In this document: piece after piece, positions 9,601 through 16,859 of the stretch
Layout of the letters: each line of letters starts with the position of its first letter
How positions within the stretch are numbered: the first letter of the stretch is position 1
NCBI GenBank assembly: GCA_947463095.1
Contig: CANHRE010000002.1
Location: 1 to 42,055, forward strand
Direction: 5' to 3'
Source: Flavobacteriales bacterium
Lineage (GTDB): Bacteria > Bacteroidota > Bacteroidia > NS11-12g > UBA955
DNA length: 42,055 nt
Translations under genes and position numbers: made by a program
Notes under the pieces: model-generated
Databases searched by the model: none
Seen by the model: the letters and a program-made list of their open reading frames with translations, nothing else
Told to the model about the DNA's origin: nothing

Positions 9601-9878
9601 CCCCCAAATTCACCCGCAACTGGCTGAAGGCCGATGTGTACCTGTTTGCAGATGCCGGATTGATGAGGCCAACTCAAGCTTCCAAGGGCTATCCGGCGGT
9701 GGTGATGGCCAATGCGGGGGTAGGCAGCGCCTGGACCATCAGCAACTTGTTTGGCCGACGCGGTGCCGCTCCCATCACGCTTCGATTTGATGTACCCATT
9801 GTGCGCAACATTACAGCAAACGGAACACCCTTCCTGAATAAGCGATTTTTGGTGTTTGGGGTGAACCGCAGCTTCTGA
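6633..9878 (+). CDS. M1 family zinc metallopeptidase with C-terminal outer-membrane barrel-like region
   Basis: A 1081-residue protein with signal peptide MRLFALFCLFCASGNLLAQ. Residues about 20-620 are an M1 (aminopeptidase N-like) module. The zinc site is HEVGH (398-402) followed by Glu421, which is the family's HEXXH-X18-E spacing, with the characteristic DEGFTQF around it. Residues about 680-1081 differ: alternating aromatic and polar strands (NWLGMEVINRNNLGKLDLHT, ADVYLFADAG) end in a C-terminal Phe (VFGVNRSF), as in outer-membrane barrels of the surface-antigen/BamA type. The protein is therefore probably a periplasmic or surface peptidase tethered by its own barrel; this is inference. 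The start is the ATG just before the signal peptide; an upstream in-frame TTG at 6615 would disturb it. Confidence 0.9.
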   Translation: MRLFALFCLFCASGNLLAQWPASDAFALQWQVRNPYRSAGNPHYWKNKMPAPGYWQQDVHYRIRAALNDTAERIDGKMELVYYNNSPDTLRQVFFHLYQNAFQPESYLDKLFASNKVKPQWGPYEAQKLGTRVNMIACTHGSDLRQTFIRLTPWFDNTVMGMNLPFNLNPGDSMVFRLDFNTWFDRGSVRRRMKVYDVDSGYKHFNTVHWYPRISVYDRKFGWDVQQHLEHEFYGDFGTYDVELDLPAHYVNEATGTLINPEQAYADGLREKADMSRYKTPEQAKALPLLLANPRQRRIWRYHAENVHDFAWTADPTYRIMETDWEGVKCVAIAEQQHAPKWQPTADFVAFVVSTYSRDFGRYAYPKMVAADARDGMEYPMLTLDGGVWPSHQGLIAHEVGHNWFFGMVGNNETYRASLDEGFTQFLTSWCIRRYRNEFKHPNNVDDGTVYGRYLYDAMDQVDPILNTHSDDFSGALGHGGGYSHVYMKTATMLYNMEYVLGKERFSEAMKYYFNTWKIAHPYVEDFRQAVHESSKTDLVWFFDQWFETTKTADYAIKKVKQVNKDEQGYEYNITLRRKGEMVMPVDLLIQTKSGENRMVLIPNTYFRKEYVPSYESALIPVQKSVPAKDVWSGWANINREYTLKLETTSPISNVIIDPSQRLADVYQMDNRLKDRCIRLKSLYWNKSGDMHRYVWRINPDIWYNKVDRVKLGISFSGNYAMRKHRLDGFFWVNSTAALDPESPKRSGNLFSLSLDYHNRVGRLFEYNLRHEWLDGLQVAQAGISKKWAGNTAYANYRYMKRWDMRYVFGGTLRDQYGTLPGWWDDGRWGSERNASFNFGLKHDYRYVKGTGQIHLFARSSAPGSQVNYNWLGMEVINRNNLGKLDLHTRFFGQFSAQTLPFESALYASGANPEQMWHDSKFTRADWHNNFGRAQNQNLVWQQGGGLNLRGYANSLAPQNFGDSTVSLLRGNSGLSASAELDLDKLLRFAPKFTRNWLKADVYLFADAGLMRPTQASKGYPAVVMANAGVGSAWTISNLFGRRGAAPITLRFDVPIVRNITANGTPFLNKRFLVFGVNRSF

Positions 9879-9958
9879 GGAAAAAGCCCGGGGTAATGGC
9901 TTCGGGGATCACGGCATATTCCCTTGTTGCCCAAACCAAGTAGGCCACTATTGGTTAT

Positions 9959-10660
9959 ATGCTTATGCAGGTGAAAAACTACCTCGTTGCCGGTGGCACT
10001 TCTGGAATAGGTAAAGCCATTGCCGAATCGCTGGCTGAACTGGGCCATAACGTGTGGACTATTTCCAGAAGAAGTGATGCCCTTCCCGGTTTCAACCACA
10101 TTTCATGGGACGCCACCGATGGCGCTCAACCCGCTGGCTGGCCTGAGGTACTGCATGGTTTGGTGTATGCTCCCGGATCCATTAACCTACGCTCCTTCAG
10201 GGCGCTGAAGCCCGAGGATTTCCTAGCCGATTTTCAGGTGAACCTGCTGGGTGCCGTGCGCCTGCTTCAGGCAGCCCAGCCTGCCTTACGCGCAGCGCAA
10301 CAGGCCTCGGTGGTGTTGTTCAGCACGGTAGCCGTAGCTCAGGGTATGCCTTTTCACGCTTCCGTTGCGGCTTCCAAAGGTGCTGTGGAAGGTCTTGGCC
10401 GCTCCCTGGCCGCTGAGTGGGCGCCCAACATCAATGTGAACATCATCGCCCCGGGCTTGGTAAATACACCCCTGGCGGCCAAACTGCTGGACAGCGATGT
10501 GAAAAAAGAAAACTCTGCTAAACGTCATCCGCTGGGCAGGGTAGGCAGCCCGGAAGAAATTGCATCCCTGGCCGTATTCCTCCTTTCAGAACAAGCCTCC
10601 TGGATTTCCGGGCAGGTTATCGGTGTGGATGGTGGCTTAAGTTCTTTGCGCCTTGCCTGA
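9959..10660 (+). CDS. SDR-fold protein lacking the catalytic tyrosine
   Basis: A 233-residue short-chain dehydrogenase/reductase fold. The nucleotide-binding loop GGTSGIG follows the first strand (residues 12-18) and the C-terminus has the usual SxxASWISGQVIGVDGG block. The active site departs from the classical YxxxK: Lys140 is present, but the residue four before it is Val136 (HASVAASK), and the usual catalytic Ser region reads FSTVAV. It can probably bind NAD(P)(H), but ordinary SDR oxidoreduction is doubtful. The last base of its stop codon is the first base of the next gene's ATG (TGATG), so it is coupled to the flavin reductase-like protein and the two may work together. The start ATG could also be at 9965. 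Confidence 0.85.
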   Translation: MLMQVKNYLVAGGTSGIGKAIAESLAELGHNVWTISRRSDALPGFNHISWDATDGAQPAGWPEVLHGLVYAPGSINLRSFRALKPEDFLADFQVNLLGAVRLLQAAQPALRAAQQASVVLFSTVAVAQGMPFHASVAASKGAVEGLGRSLAAEWAPNINVNIIAPGLVNTPLAAKLLDSDVKKENSAKRHPLGRVGSPEEIASLAVFLLSEQASWISGQVIGVDGGLSSLRLA

Positions 10661-11295
10661 TGAAGTTCTTTTCTGCAGATGATATCGCCGGAATGGAGCA
10701 GCGCTACCGCGCGCAGCTGATTAATTCAGCACCCGGCTTCAAAAACCTGTGTATGGTAGGAACCCGAAGTGCTTCAGGCGAATGCAATCTAGCGGTGTTT
10801 AACTCCCTATTCCATGTAGGTGCAAATCCTCCTCTGCTGGGTTTGGTATTCAGGCCTGATTCCGTCGATCGCCATACGCTCATGAACATACGTTCCGGCG
10901 GCTTTTATACCTTGAATGCAGTATCGGAAGGGATGGAGGCCGCAGCGCACCAGACATCGGCGCGTTATCCGGTTCAGGTTTCCGAGTTCGAAGCCGTTGG
11001 GTTAACGCCCTGCTTTCCCGATGCCTTCTATGCCCCGGCTGTGGCAGAATCACCTCTGCGCATGGGATTGACCTTGGAAGAAGAAATCCAGGTTGCGCTG
11101 AACGGCACCGTCATCATCATTGGACGTCTCTGCTGGCTGGAATGTAGCGAAGCGGCATTGGGTGAAGATGGTTTTGTAGATCCGGTTGCCACACACCTGA
11201 TGACCGTTTGTGGCCTCGATGCCTACTATAAACCGGAATTGACCGGGCGTTATGCCTACGCCAAACCTGATAAAAAACCCACTTTACTTTTGTAA
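10660..11295 (+). CDS. Flavin reductase-like FMN-binding split-barrel protein
   Basis: A 211-residue soluble protein resembling the flavin reductase domain family: an early APGFKNLCMVGTRSASGECNL segment, then NSLFHVGANPPLLGLVFRPD and a HTLMNIRSGGFYTLN stretch, which in this family line the FMN pocket. Members reduce flavins with NAD(P)H or use bound FMN directly. The exact substrate is unknown. It overlaps the SDR gene by one base and is the last gene before the B12 region; a weak hairpin follows its stop. A redox partnership with the SDR protein is likely from context but not shown. Confidence 0.8.
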   Translation: MKFFSADDIAGMEQRYRAQLINSAPGFKNLCMVGTRSASGECNLAVFNSLFHVGANPPLLGLVFRPDSVDRHTLMNIRSGGFYTLNAVSEGMEAAAHQTSARYPVQVSEFEAVGLTPCFPDAFYAPAVAESPLRMGLTLEEEIQVALNGTVIIIGRLCWLECSEAALGEDGFVDPVATHLMTVCGLDAYYKPELTGRYAYAKPDKKPTLLL

Positions 11296-11326
11296 AGGGC
11301 CCAGCCTTTAGGTACTTTTATTTTTG
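11293..11326 (+). terminator. Weak hairpin and T-rich tract after the flavin reductase gene
   Basis: TAAAGG (11293-11298) pairs with CCTTTA (11305-11310) around a six-base loop, followed by a T-rich run to about 11325. The stem is short and AT-rich, so termination is probably partial. The T-rich run overlaps a candidate promoter for the B12 operon. Confidence 0.35.
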
Positions 11327-11371
11327 TTCAACATTTTCTTATTTTGTTTAACTTTTTCGTTCGTAACCTTG
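11319..11371 (+). promoter_or_regulatory. Candidate promoters of the B12 operon
   Basis: Two boxes lie upstream of the riboswitch. TATTTTTG at 11319-11326 matches TAnnTTTG exactly but its nearest TTG (11290-11292) is too far upstream. TAACCTTG at 11364-11371 has one mismatch and a TTTG at 11343-11346, 17 bases away, close to the usual -33 spacing. Only the first would transcribe a little sequence ahead of the aptamer; either one would include the whole riboswitch. Confidence 0.35.
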
Positions 11372-11377
11372 CAGCGG

Positions 11378-11555
11378 ATTCAGGTGACTGAGGTGGAGCA
11401 ATCTGCCGCAGGCTGAAAAGGGAATCCGGTGAAATTCCGGAACAGTACCCGCTGCTGTAAGTTCCGTGTAGCGCATCCTCTTAAATCCACTGACGTAACG
11501 CAATACGTCGGGAAGGAAGGATGCAGGGAATAAGTCAGAAGACCTGCCTGATTCT
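11378..11555 (+). ncRNA. Cobalamin (B12) riboswitch
   Basis: The conserved aptamer core is clear: GGGAATCCGGTG at 11420-11431, the pairing TTCCGG at 11435-11440, CCCGCTGCTGT at 11448-11458, and the B12 box GTCAGAAGACCTGCC at 11534-11548. TCAGG (11380-11384) can pair with CCTGA (11547-11551) to close the structure. Riboswitches of this class bind adenosyl- or methylcobalamin and usually shut off the downstream gene. The gene 88 bases downstream is a BtuB-like receptor, which fits. There is no strong terminator after the aptamer. A GTGGA/TCCAC hairpin at 11587-11612 lies ahead of the start codon, so control may act on translation; that part is inference. Confidence 0.93.
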
Positions 11556-11642
11556 GAAGTATAACGGCTTTCGGGAACAAAAGCGCGTGGACATAACTCG
11601 TTGTGATTCCACCAATTCCTGTTCGCCTGTCAACGAAGAACT

Positions 11643-13745
11643 ATGAACAGGATGAACCATACCCTTTGCCTGCTGCTGTTGCTGATGAACAGTGTATTGC
11701 TTTCCGGGCAAACCGCACTGAACGACACCGGCAGTATGCTGGATCAGGTTACCGTTTCCTCGGCCAGAACACCGGAGCGGATTCAGGAAGTGCCCCGCAT
11801 GGTAACGGTGCTTACTTGGCGTGATATTGCCGCATCACAGGCTCAGTCTTTAGGTGAGTTTTTGTCCATGCAACTGGGTGCATCTGTGGTTGGGGCCGTG
11901 CAGAATCCGGGTGCCAACCAGTCGTTGTTCTTGCGTGGGGCCGGCAGCAACCAAACCACCATCATGGTGGATGGGATGCGGATTTCCGACCCTTCTACAC
12001 CAAATGGCGCCATCGACCTTTCCGAACTTTCACTAGCCGATATTGAACAAATCGAAATTGTTCAGGGCGGCCACAGCGCCATGTTTGGCACCGGAGCCCT
12101 CGGAGGTTTGGTGAACATCATCACCAGAAAGGGAGCGCAAAAAGCGAGCAGCAACCTCAACATACACGCAGCCAGGTTCGGGCCAGGACATGCTTTTGGC
12201 GGAAGTGCCAATACCCAGCGCCTATATAAATCAGGATTCCTCACAGCGCAGGGTCAACATTATCGCTCCGGCGGGATGAACAGCACGCTGCCTTCGCCAA
12301 CCCCGGGATATCTGGCGTCTGAAGCGGATGGCTTCAGCAAAACAGATTTATCCCTGCGCGGCGGATGGAATGGAAAGAATGCCAACGTCTGGGCAGGCTG
12401 GAGACACAACAACCAACATACCGATATTGATGCCGGCGCGTTCCGCGACGACGAGAATTACCGCCTGCGCATGAAACGCCAAACACTGCATGGCGGTGCC
12501 GAATGGAAACTGAACCAGCACTATAGCCTGAACCTTACCGGAGGATGGAGTAAGTTGCAGCGCAAGTCTGACAATGATTCTTCGCTGATTGGCCCCGGTA
12601 CCTATGATGGTTTCATCGGGCGTGATGTGTTCAGCGGTACCAATTCAAGCGCCGATCTGTTCATGCACGGCAATCATGGGAATGCGCAATGGACCGGAGG
12701 CATCAGCTTTTACGCAGAAGCAGCTTCCGTTAATACCTATTCATACAGCCGCCCCTGGAGCTTTGAAAGTGCTTCCAATTACGATACCGTGGGCCTGAAC
12801 AGCCGCATCCTTGCCGCTTACGGCCAGGCCAGTTTATTCACCAAACACAAAGTATCCCTGGCCGTGAGCGGTCGGATTAGCAGACATAACCTTTTTGGAA
12901 ACGTGTGGAACGCCGCGTTTAATCCCTATTGGAACATCAACAGGCGTGCTATGCTCTACGGCAACCTGAGCACCGGTTTTAACACACCGTCGCTGTATCA
13001 GATGCTGGCCCCGGAACGCTCTTTTGCCGGCCTGCGTCGTGGCAATCCCAACCTGAAACCGGAACATGGCAGCACCGCCGAGGTAGGGTTCAAACACAAA
13101 AGTGCTACATTCAGCCTGCAGGCTTCTCTGTTCCACCAAAGGACGAGCCAGGTTATTCAATATGTATATGCCTGGAGCGACAAACATCCCGATAGTGTAT
13201 CATTTGCAGATTATCTCGGCGATACCTACATCAACAATGGTAAATCCATTCAAAACGGCTTTCAGGTAGAATATAATGCCATCTTGCCGTTGGGTTTCCA
13301 ATTGTCCGGAAATGCCACCATGCTGGCAGGCAAGCAAATCCTAAACCTTGGGGAACCTGCGGGCCGCCTGTATCAGGCCTTTGAAAGCGGTATATTCCTG
13401 AATCAGAAGCATGAACTCAGTAAACTATCCAGAAGAGCTTCAACGGCAACCATCATGCTCGCACACAACTTAGGAAAATCAGGTGTGCTGTCAATAAGGG
13501 CTCGTTCTGTTTCTAAAAAGTATGATGTAAGCTATGACGACATGCTCGGTCCCTTTGGCGCATTAAACTACTTGGACGTTCAATCCTATACGCTGCTGGA
13601 TCTTTTGTTCCGCACCAGTCTTGGGCAGCATTGTACCCTAGGATGTGCTGTGCAGAACCTGACCAATAGAACGTATACCGACATTGCCGGATTCACTACC
13701 AGGCCGCGCAGTTTTTCTCTGAACCTGAGTTTCAAACTGCCCTGA
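11643..13745 (+). CDS. btuB: TonB-dependent cobalamin receptor, BtuB-like
   Basis: A 700-residue outer-membrane receptor. Residues 1-23 are a signal peptide ending SGQ. A TonB-box-like segment (DQVTV, 34-38) is followed by a plug domain of about 110 residues (SLFLRGAGSNQTTIMVDGMR, GGLVNIITRKG) and a 22-strand type barrel ending FSLNLSFKLP. TonB receptors of this kind import corrinoids across the outer membrane using the proton motive force. Cobalamin is assigned because the gene sits under a B12 riboswitch and ahead of a binding protein and FecCD-type permease; sequence alone would not exclude another chelate. The start could be the ATG at 11652. Its stop TGA overlaps the apparent start of the next gene. 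Confidence 0.9.
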   Translation: MNRMNHTLCLLLLLMNSVLLSGQTALNDTGSMLDQVTVSSARTPERIQEVPRMVTVLTWRDIAASQAQSLGEFLSMQLGASVVGAVQNPGANQSLFLRGAGSNQTTIMVDGMRISDPSTPNGAIDLSELSLADIEQIEIVQGGHSAMFGTGALGGLVNIITRKGAQKASSNLNIHAARFGPGHAFGGSANTQRLYKSGFLTAQGQHYRSGGMNSTLPSPTPGYLASEADGFSKTDLSLRGGWNGKNANVWAGWRHNNQHTDIDAGAFRDDENYRLRMKRQTLHGGAEWKLNQHYSLNLTGGWSKLQRKSDNDSSLIGPGTYDGFIGRDVFSGTNSSADLFMHGNHGNAQWTGGISFYAEAASVNTYSYSRPWSFESASNYDTVGLNSRILAAYGQASLFTKHKVSLAVSGRISRHNLFGNVWNAAFNPYWNINRRAMLYGNLSTGFNTPSLYQMLAPERSFAGLRRGNPNLKPEHGSTAEVGFKHKSATFSLQASLFHQRTSQVIQYVYAWSDKHPDSVSFADYLGDTYINNGKSIQNGFQVEYNAILPLGFQLSGNATMLAGKQILNLGEPAGRLYQAFESGIFLNQKHELSKLSRRASTATIMLAHNLGKSGVLSIRARSVSKKYDVSYDDMLGPFGALNYLDVQSYTLLDLLFRTSLGQHCTLGCAVQNLTNRTYTDIAGFTTRPRSFSLNLSFKLP

Positions 13746-14806
13746 ACCGCTTAGCTGCCATATGGTTCCTGTTGATCCTGTCGGCATGTTCACCTGCCGG
13801 AAGTGGTAAAGCGAAGCCGGGAACAGCACCGCGTTACGCAGGGTTTTTTAGTACGGGTGGAGATTCGCTCCTTTGGGTATCTTCTGTTCATGACAAGGAT
13901 CAGGTGGTGGCCACCCTACAACAGGGCATCCTGAACCGGCAATCTCGGATTGTTTGCCTTTCATCGGTCATAGTGGCCTTCCTTGAAGAACTTGGCCTGG
14001 CAAATACCATCGTTGCCGTAGACCAAACGGCTTTCATCAGCAGCCCCGCGCTGCTCAGGCGGATTCAGGAAGGATTGGTTGCTTCCGTGAAGCCCGGCGC
14101 ATCGCTTGATGTAGAACGCGTCCTCAGTATGCAACCAGATGCGGTTTTTTATTACGAGGGTGCAGGTGGTGAAGATCCGTCATTTTCCCTGCTCAAAAAG
14201 AATGGGATAAAGTTGATTCCAGTGAACAATTACAAAGAACAGCATCCCTTGGGCAGGGCTGAGTGGATTCGCTTTGTTGGAAGAATATTCGGCATAGCTT
14301 CACAAGCTGATTCCTTATTTGATGCGGTTGCCCGTTCATATGAAGATCAAAAAAACATGGCGGATCAGCAGCCCCTCAGGCCAACGGTATTTTGCAATGC
14401 CCCTTTTAGCGGAGTATGGGATCAACCTCAGGGTGGAAACTATATGGCTATGCTGATCAAAGATGCAGGGGGCGTTTACCTGTGGGCGGAAACATCAGGA
14501 AGCGGAACAATAAGTCTGCAGCCGGAGGCAGTATTGCTGAAAGCCCAAAACGCCGATATCTGGATCAACTGCAACGATTACACAGAGCGGCGGCAATTGC
14601 TGTCGGAAGATCCGCGGTTGTCCAGATTTAAAGCCTTCAGCCAGGGTCGCGTTTTTGCTGCCAATGCCGTGAAAAGGGAAGGGGGCGCCAATCCGTTCTG
14701 GGAGCTCGGCGTGGTAAGGCCAGATTTGGTACTGCACGACCTCAGGCAGATTTTTTCTGCCGCCGGCGACACCCTCAGCATGTATTTTTACCGCAAACTT
14801 CGTTGA
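13742..14806 (+). CDS. btuF: Cobalamin-binding lipoprotein of an ABC importer, BtuF-like; apparent CTG start
   Basis: A periplasmic substrate-binding protein of the helical-backbone (BtuF/FhuD) family, about 354 residues, which would deliver corrinoid to the permease. Conserved blocks include RIVCLSSVIVAFLEELGLA and LSMQPDAVFYYEG. The start is the notable point. The first standard start in frame is TTG at 13772, in the middle of the hydrophobic stretch. Reading back gives NRLAAIWFLLILSAC, a complete lipoprotein signal with positive residue, core and LSAC lipobox (Cys at codon 16), directly preceded by CTG at 13742. That CTG overlaps the btuB stop as CTGA, as ATGA would. No ATG, GTG or TTG lies between the upstream in-frame stop at 13667-13669 and 13772. 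If TTG were used, the lipobox would remain but the signal would be too short. Confidence 0.85.
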   Translation: MNRLAAIWFLLILSACSPAGSGKAKPGTAPRYAGFFSTGGDSLLWVSSVHDKDQVVATLQQGILNRQSRIVCLSSVIVAFLEELGLANTIVAVDQTAFISSPALLRRIQEGLVASVKPGASLDVERVLSMQPDAVFYYEGAGGEDPSFSLLKKNGIKLIPVNNYKEQHPLGRAEWIRFVGRIFGIASQADSLFDAVARSYEDQKNMADQQPLRPTVFCNAPFSGVWDQPQGGNYMAMLIKDAGGVYLWAETSGSGTISLQPEAVLLKAQNADIWINCNDYTERRQLLSEDPRLSRFKAFSQGRVFAANAVKREGGANPFWELGVVRPDLVLHDLRQIFSAAGDTLSMYFYRKLR

Positions 14807-15783
14807 AACGCAAGCCCATCATTGCCCTTGCCTGGCTTTGTCTTTGCCTGGTTTTTGGTGCTGCCCTGATGCAGGGCAGTGGGGGCTTGTTGTGGCAAAT
14901 GGAGCCGGCACTGGCAAAACTGTTGCTCCTTGAATATCGTTTGCCCGCAGCGGTCATGGCTGTTCTGGCAGGTGCTTCGCTTGCATTGAGCGGATTGTTC
15001 ATGCAGAATGTGTTTCGCAACCCGCTGGCAGGCCCTTTTGTGCTGGGAATCAGTTCCGGCGCAAGTCTGGGAATTGCATTGGTTGTGCTGGCCGGAGCTG
15101 GTTTGCCTTTTGCTTTCAGTGGGGCGCCGATAAAGGCCTTGGCAGCCATCGGCGGTGCGCTCCTGATGTTAATGCTGAATGTTGTGGTGTATGGTCGACT
15201 GAAAAGCACAGTTGCCCTGCTCATTTTTGGAATCCTTGCCGGACACTTCGTTTCGGCCATCGTTGAATCACTTCAGTATATGGCCTCAGGCGCCGATATA
15301 AGGAATTTCTTACTCTGGGGTATGGGCAATCTACAGGTTGCCGGTTGGGTACCTCATTTCATGATAGGTTTGGTACTGCTTGCCTCCTGGTACACGGGCC
15401 AACGAGTTCATGGGGCCATGGATGTTTATCAGCTTGGCGACGATTACGCCCGCAGTCTGGGCTTAAATTTAAATGGCTACAGGAAATCGCTGATGTGGCT
15501 CACAGCATTGATGGCAGGCTGCGTTACTGCCTGGTGCGGTCCTTTGTCGTTTGTTGGCTTGGTGGTACCTCACCTGGCACGAATGCTGCTAGGAACGGCC
15601 CTGCATCGATACCTGATTACAGGTACAGCCTTGCTGGGGGCATTGTTTATGCTCACAGCACACCTGATTAGCCTGTTACCTCTTTCCAATACTGAATTAC
15701 CTGTCAATGTGATTTGTTCCATATTAGGTGCACCTTTGGTGATGCTGTTGCTGCTCCGTAATAAAAATCTGTTGCTGGAGTGA
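14803..15783 (+). CDS. btuC: FecCD-family permease of the B12 importer, BtuC-like
   Basis: A 326-residue inner-membrane permease with about ten hydrophobic helices and the family block GLFMQNVFRNPLAGPFVLG; its length equals that of E. coli BtuC. It would form the translocation pore as a dimer with a BtuD ATPase. It starts at TTG (14803), overlapping the btuF stop in TTGA; the residues after it (KRKPIIALAWLCLCLVFG) form a normal first helix, and no ATG is available nearby. No ATPase gene follows: 191 bases later the ribosomal operon begins. The importer must borrow an ATPase encoded elsewhere. Confidence 0.88.
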   Translation: MKRKPIIALAWLCLCLVFGAALMQGSGGLLWQMEPALAKLLLLEYRLPAAVMAVLAGASLALSGLFMQNVFRNPLAGPFVLGISSGASLGIALVVLAGAGLPFAFSGAPIKALAAIGGALLMLMLNVVVYGRLKSTVALLIFGILAGHFVSAIVESLQYMASGADIRNFLLWGMGNLQVAGWVPHFMIGLVLLASWYTGQRVHGAMDVYQLGDDYARSLGLNLNGYRKSLMWLTALMAGCVTAWCGPLSFVGLVVPHLARMLLGTALHRYLITGTALLGALFMLTAHLISLLPLSNTELPVNVICSILGAPLVMLLLLRNKNLLLE

Positions 15784-15875
15784 ATTTTACCCGATGCCGG
15801 AAACCGAGGCCTCAAAGCGCCTTTTACCGCCATGGACATGTAATGACGGTTTAAAATGAGATGATCATATTCGCC

Positions 15876-15917
15876 TTACGCAAATCCTCCAAAAAAGTCT
15901 GAAGGAGTGTTGCGTAA
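15876..15917 (+). repeat. Inverted repeat upstream of rpsL, overlapping the -33 box
   Basis: TTACGCAA (15876-15883) and CTCC (15887-15890) are mirrored by GGAG (15904-15907) and TTGCGTAA (15910-15917), giving twelve paired bases with a small internal bulge and a 13-base loop. The right arm contains the TTG of the -33 element. It lies upstream of the predicted transcription start, so it would act as a DNA operator or, in read-through RNA from btuC, as a hairpin. No T-run follows it, which argues against a classical terminator. Confidence 0.6.
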
Positions 15918-15940
15918 CCCGAATAATAATCGTAATTTTG
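15910..15940 (+). promoter_or_regulatory. Main promoter of the ribosomal superoperon
   Basis: TTG at 15910-15912 (-33) and TAATTTTG at 15933-15940 (-7) are separated by 20 bases, the spacing expected for the Bacteroidota housekeeping sigma factor. Transcription would begin near 15945, leaving a leader of about 30 bases before rpsL. Confidence 0.7.
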
Positions 15941-15974
15941 CCGTCCTTTTTAGGAAGAATACGCAAATAACAAA

Positions 15975-16361
15975 ATGCCAACCATACAACAATTGGTAAG
16001 AAAAGGCCGGGAAACGCTGGTTAACAAAAGCAAGTCTCCAGCCCTGGATGCATGCCCTCAGCGGAGGGGTGTTTGTACCCGTGTGTACACTACCACGCCG
16101 AAGAAACCGAACTCAGCGATGAGAAAGGTTGCCCGTGTGCGCTTGAGCAACGGTAAAGAAGTGAACGCCTATATCCCCGGAGAAGGCCACAACCTGCAGG
16201 AACACTCGATAGTTCTGGTTAGGGGCGGCAGGGTGAAAGATTTGCCCGGTGTTCGTTACCACATTGTGCGCGGTGCACTTGATACCGCCGGTGTAGAAGG
16301 TCGTAATCAGCGCCGCTCCAAGTATGGAACTAAGCGTCCTAAAGCCAAGGATAAAAAGTAA
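15975..16361 (+). CDS. rpsL: 30S ribosomal protein S12
   Basis: 128 residues, first gene of the superoperon. S12 sits at the decoding centre and controls accuracy. The loop [10 protein letters not shown] carries Lys43 and the second loop [13 protein letters not shown] carries Lys88 and Pro91, in E. coli numbering and all wild type, so nothing here predicts streptomycin resistance. The leader has no Shine-Dalgarno sequence; the bases before the ATG are A-rich. rpsG follows after 11 bases. Confidence 0.98.
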   Translation: MPTIQQLVRKGRETLVNKSKSPALDACPQRRGVCTRVYTTTPKKPNSAMRKVARVRLSNGKEVNAYIPGEGHNLQEHSIVLVRGGRVKDLPGVRYHIVRGALDTAGVEGRNQRRSKYGTKRPKAKDKK

Positions 16362-16372
16362 GCTGAACTGAA

Positions 16373-16840
16373 ATGAGAAAATCACGCCCGCACAAGCGCA
16401 TCACAGCCCCTGACCCCAAGTTTAACGACCCGCTCGTTACTCGCTTCGTCAATGGCTTGATGTGGGATGGTAAAAAATCTACCGCCTTCGCCATTTTCTA
16501 TGACGCTCTGGATTTGGTTGCCAAAAAAACTGAAGAAGAAGGTCTGGAAGTTTGGAAAAAAGCTTTGAATAACGTTATGCCTGCCGTGGAAGTGAAAGCT
16601 CGCCGCGTAGGTGGTTCCACCTTCCAAATACCAATTGAAGTGCCTCCGGCAAGGAAAATCGCCGTTGGAATGAAATGGATGATTTCCTATGCCCGTAAGC
16701 GCAATGAAAAATCCATGGCTTCTCGCCTGGCTGGAGAAATCCTTGCAGCAGCCAAAGGTGAAGGTGCAGCAGTGAAGAAAAAAGAAGATACTCATAAAAT
16801 GGCCGAAGCAAACAAGGCCTTCAGTCATTTCAGGGTATAA
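16373..16840 (+). CDS. rpsG: 30S ribosomal protein S7
   Basis: 155 residues, the usual bacterial length. S7 starts assembly of the 16S 3' major domain and lines the E site. The family features seen are the N-terminal [18 protein letters not shown] and [17 protein letters not shown] in the middle. In enterobacteria it is the translational regulator of the str operon; whether that holds here is not visible. fusA starts 19 bases downstream. Confidence 0.98.
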   Translation: MRKSRPHKRITAPDPKFNDPLVTRFVNGLMWDGKKSTAFAIFYDALDLVAKKTEEEGLEVWKKALNNVMPAVEVKARRVGGSTFQIPIEVPPARKIAVGMKWMISYARKRNEKSMASRLAGEILAAAKGEGAAVKKKEDTHKMAEANKAFSHFRV

Positions 16841-16859
16841 CTGTCAGGGTTTATATTAC

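Noticed and set aside
13762-13809. ATG at 13762 as the start of BtuF
   Set aside because: It is in another frame and meets a stop after 15 codons, so it cannot start the binding protein.
15807-15825. AGGC/GCCT hairpin with TTTT after btuC as a terminator
   Set aside because: Four-pair stem with an eight-base loop; too weak to call.
15794-15859. Possible truncated BtuD or small gene after btuC (MPETEASKRLLPPW...)
   Set aside because: Only 21 codons, with no Walker or signature motif in any frame; I see no ATPase remnant in the btuC-rpsL gap.
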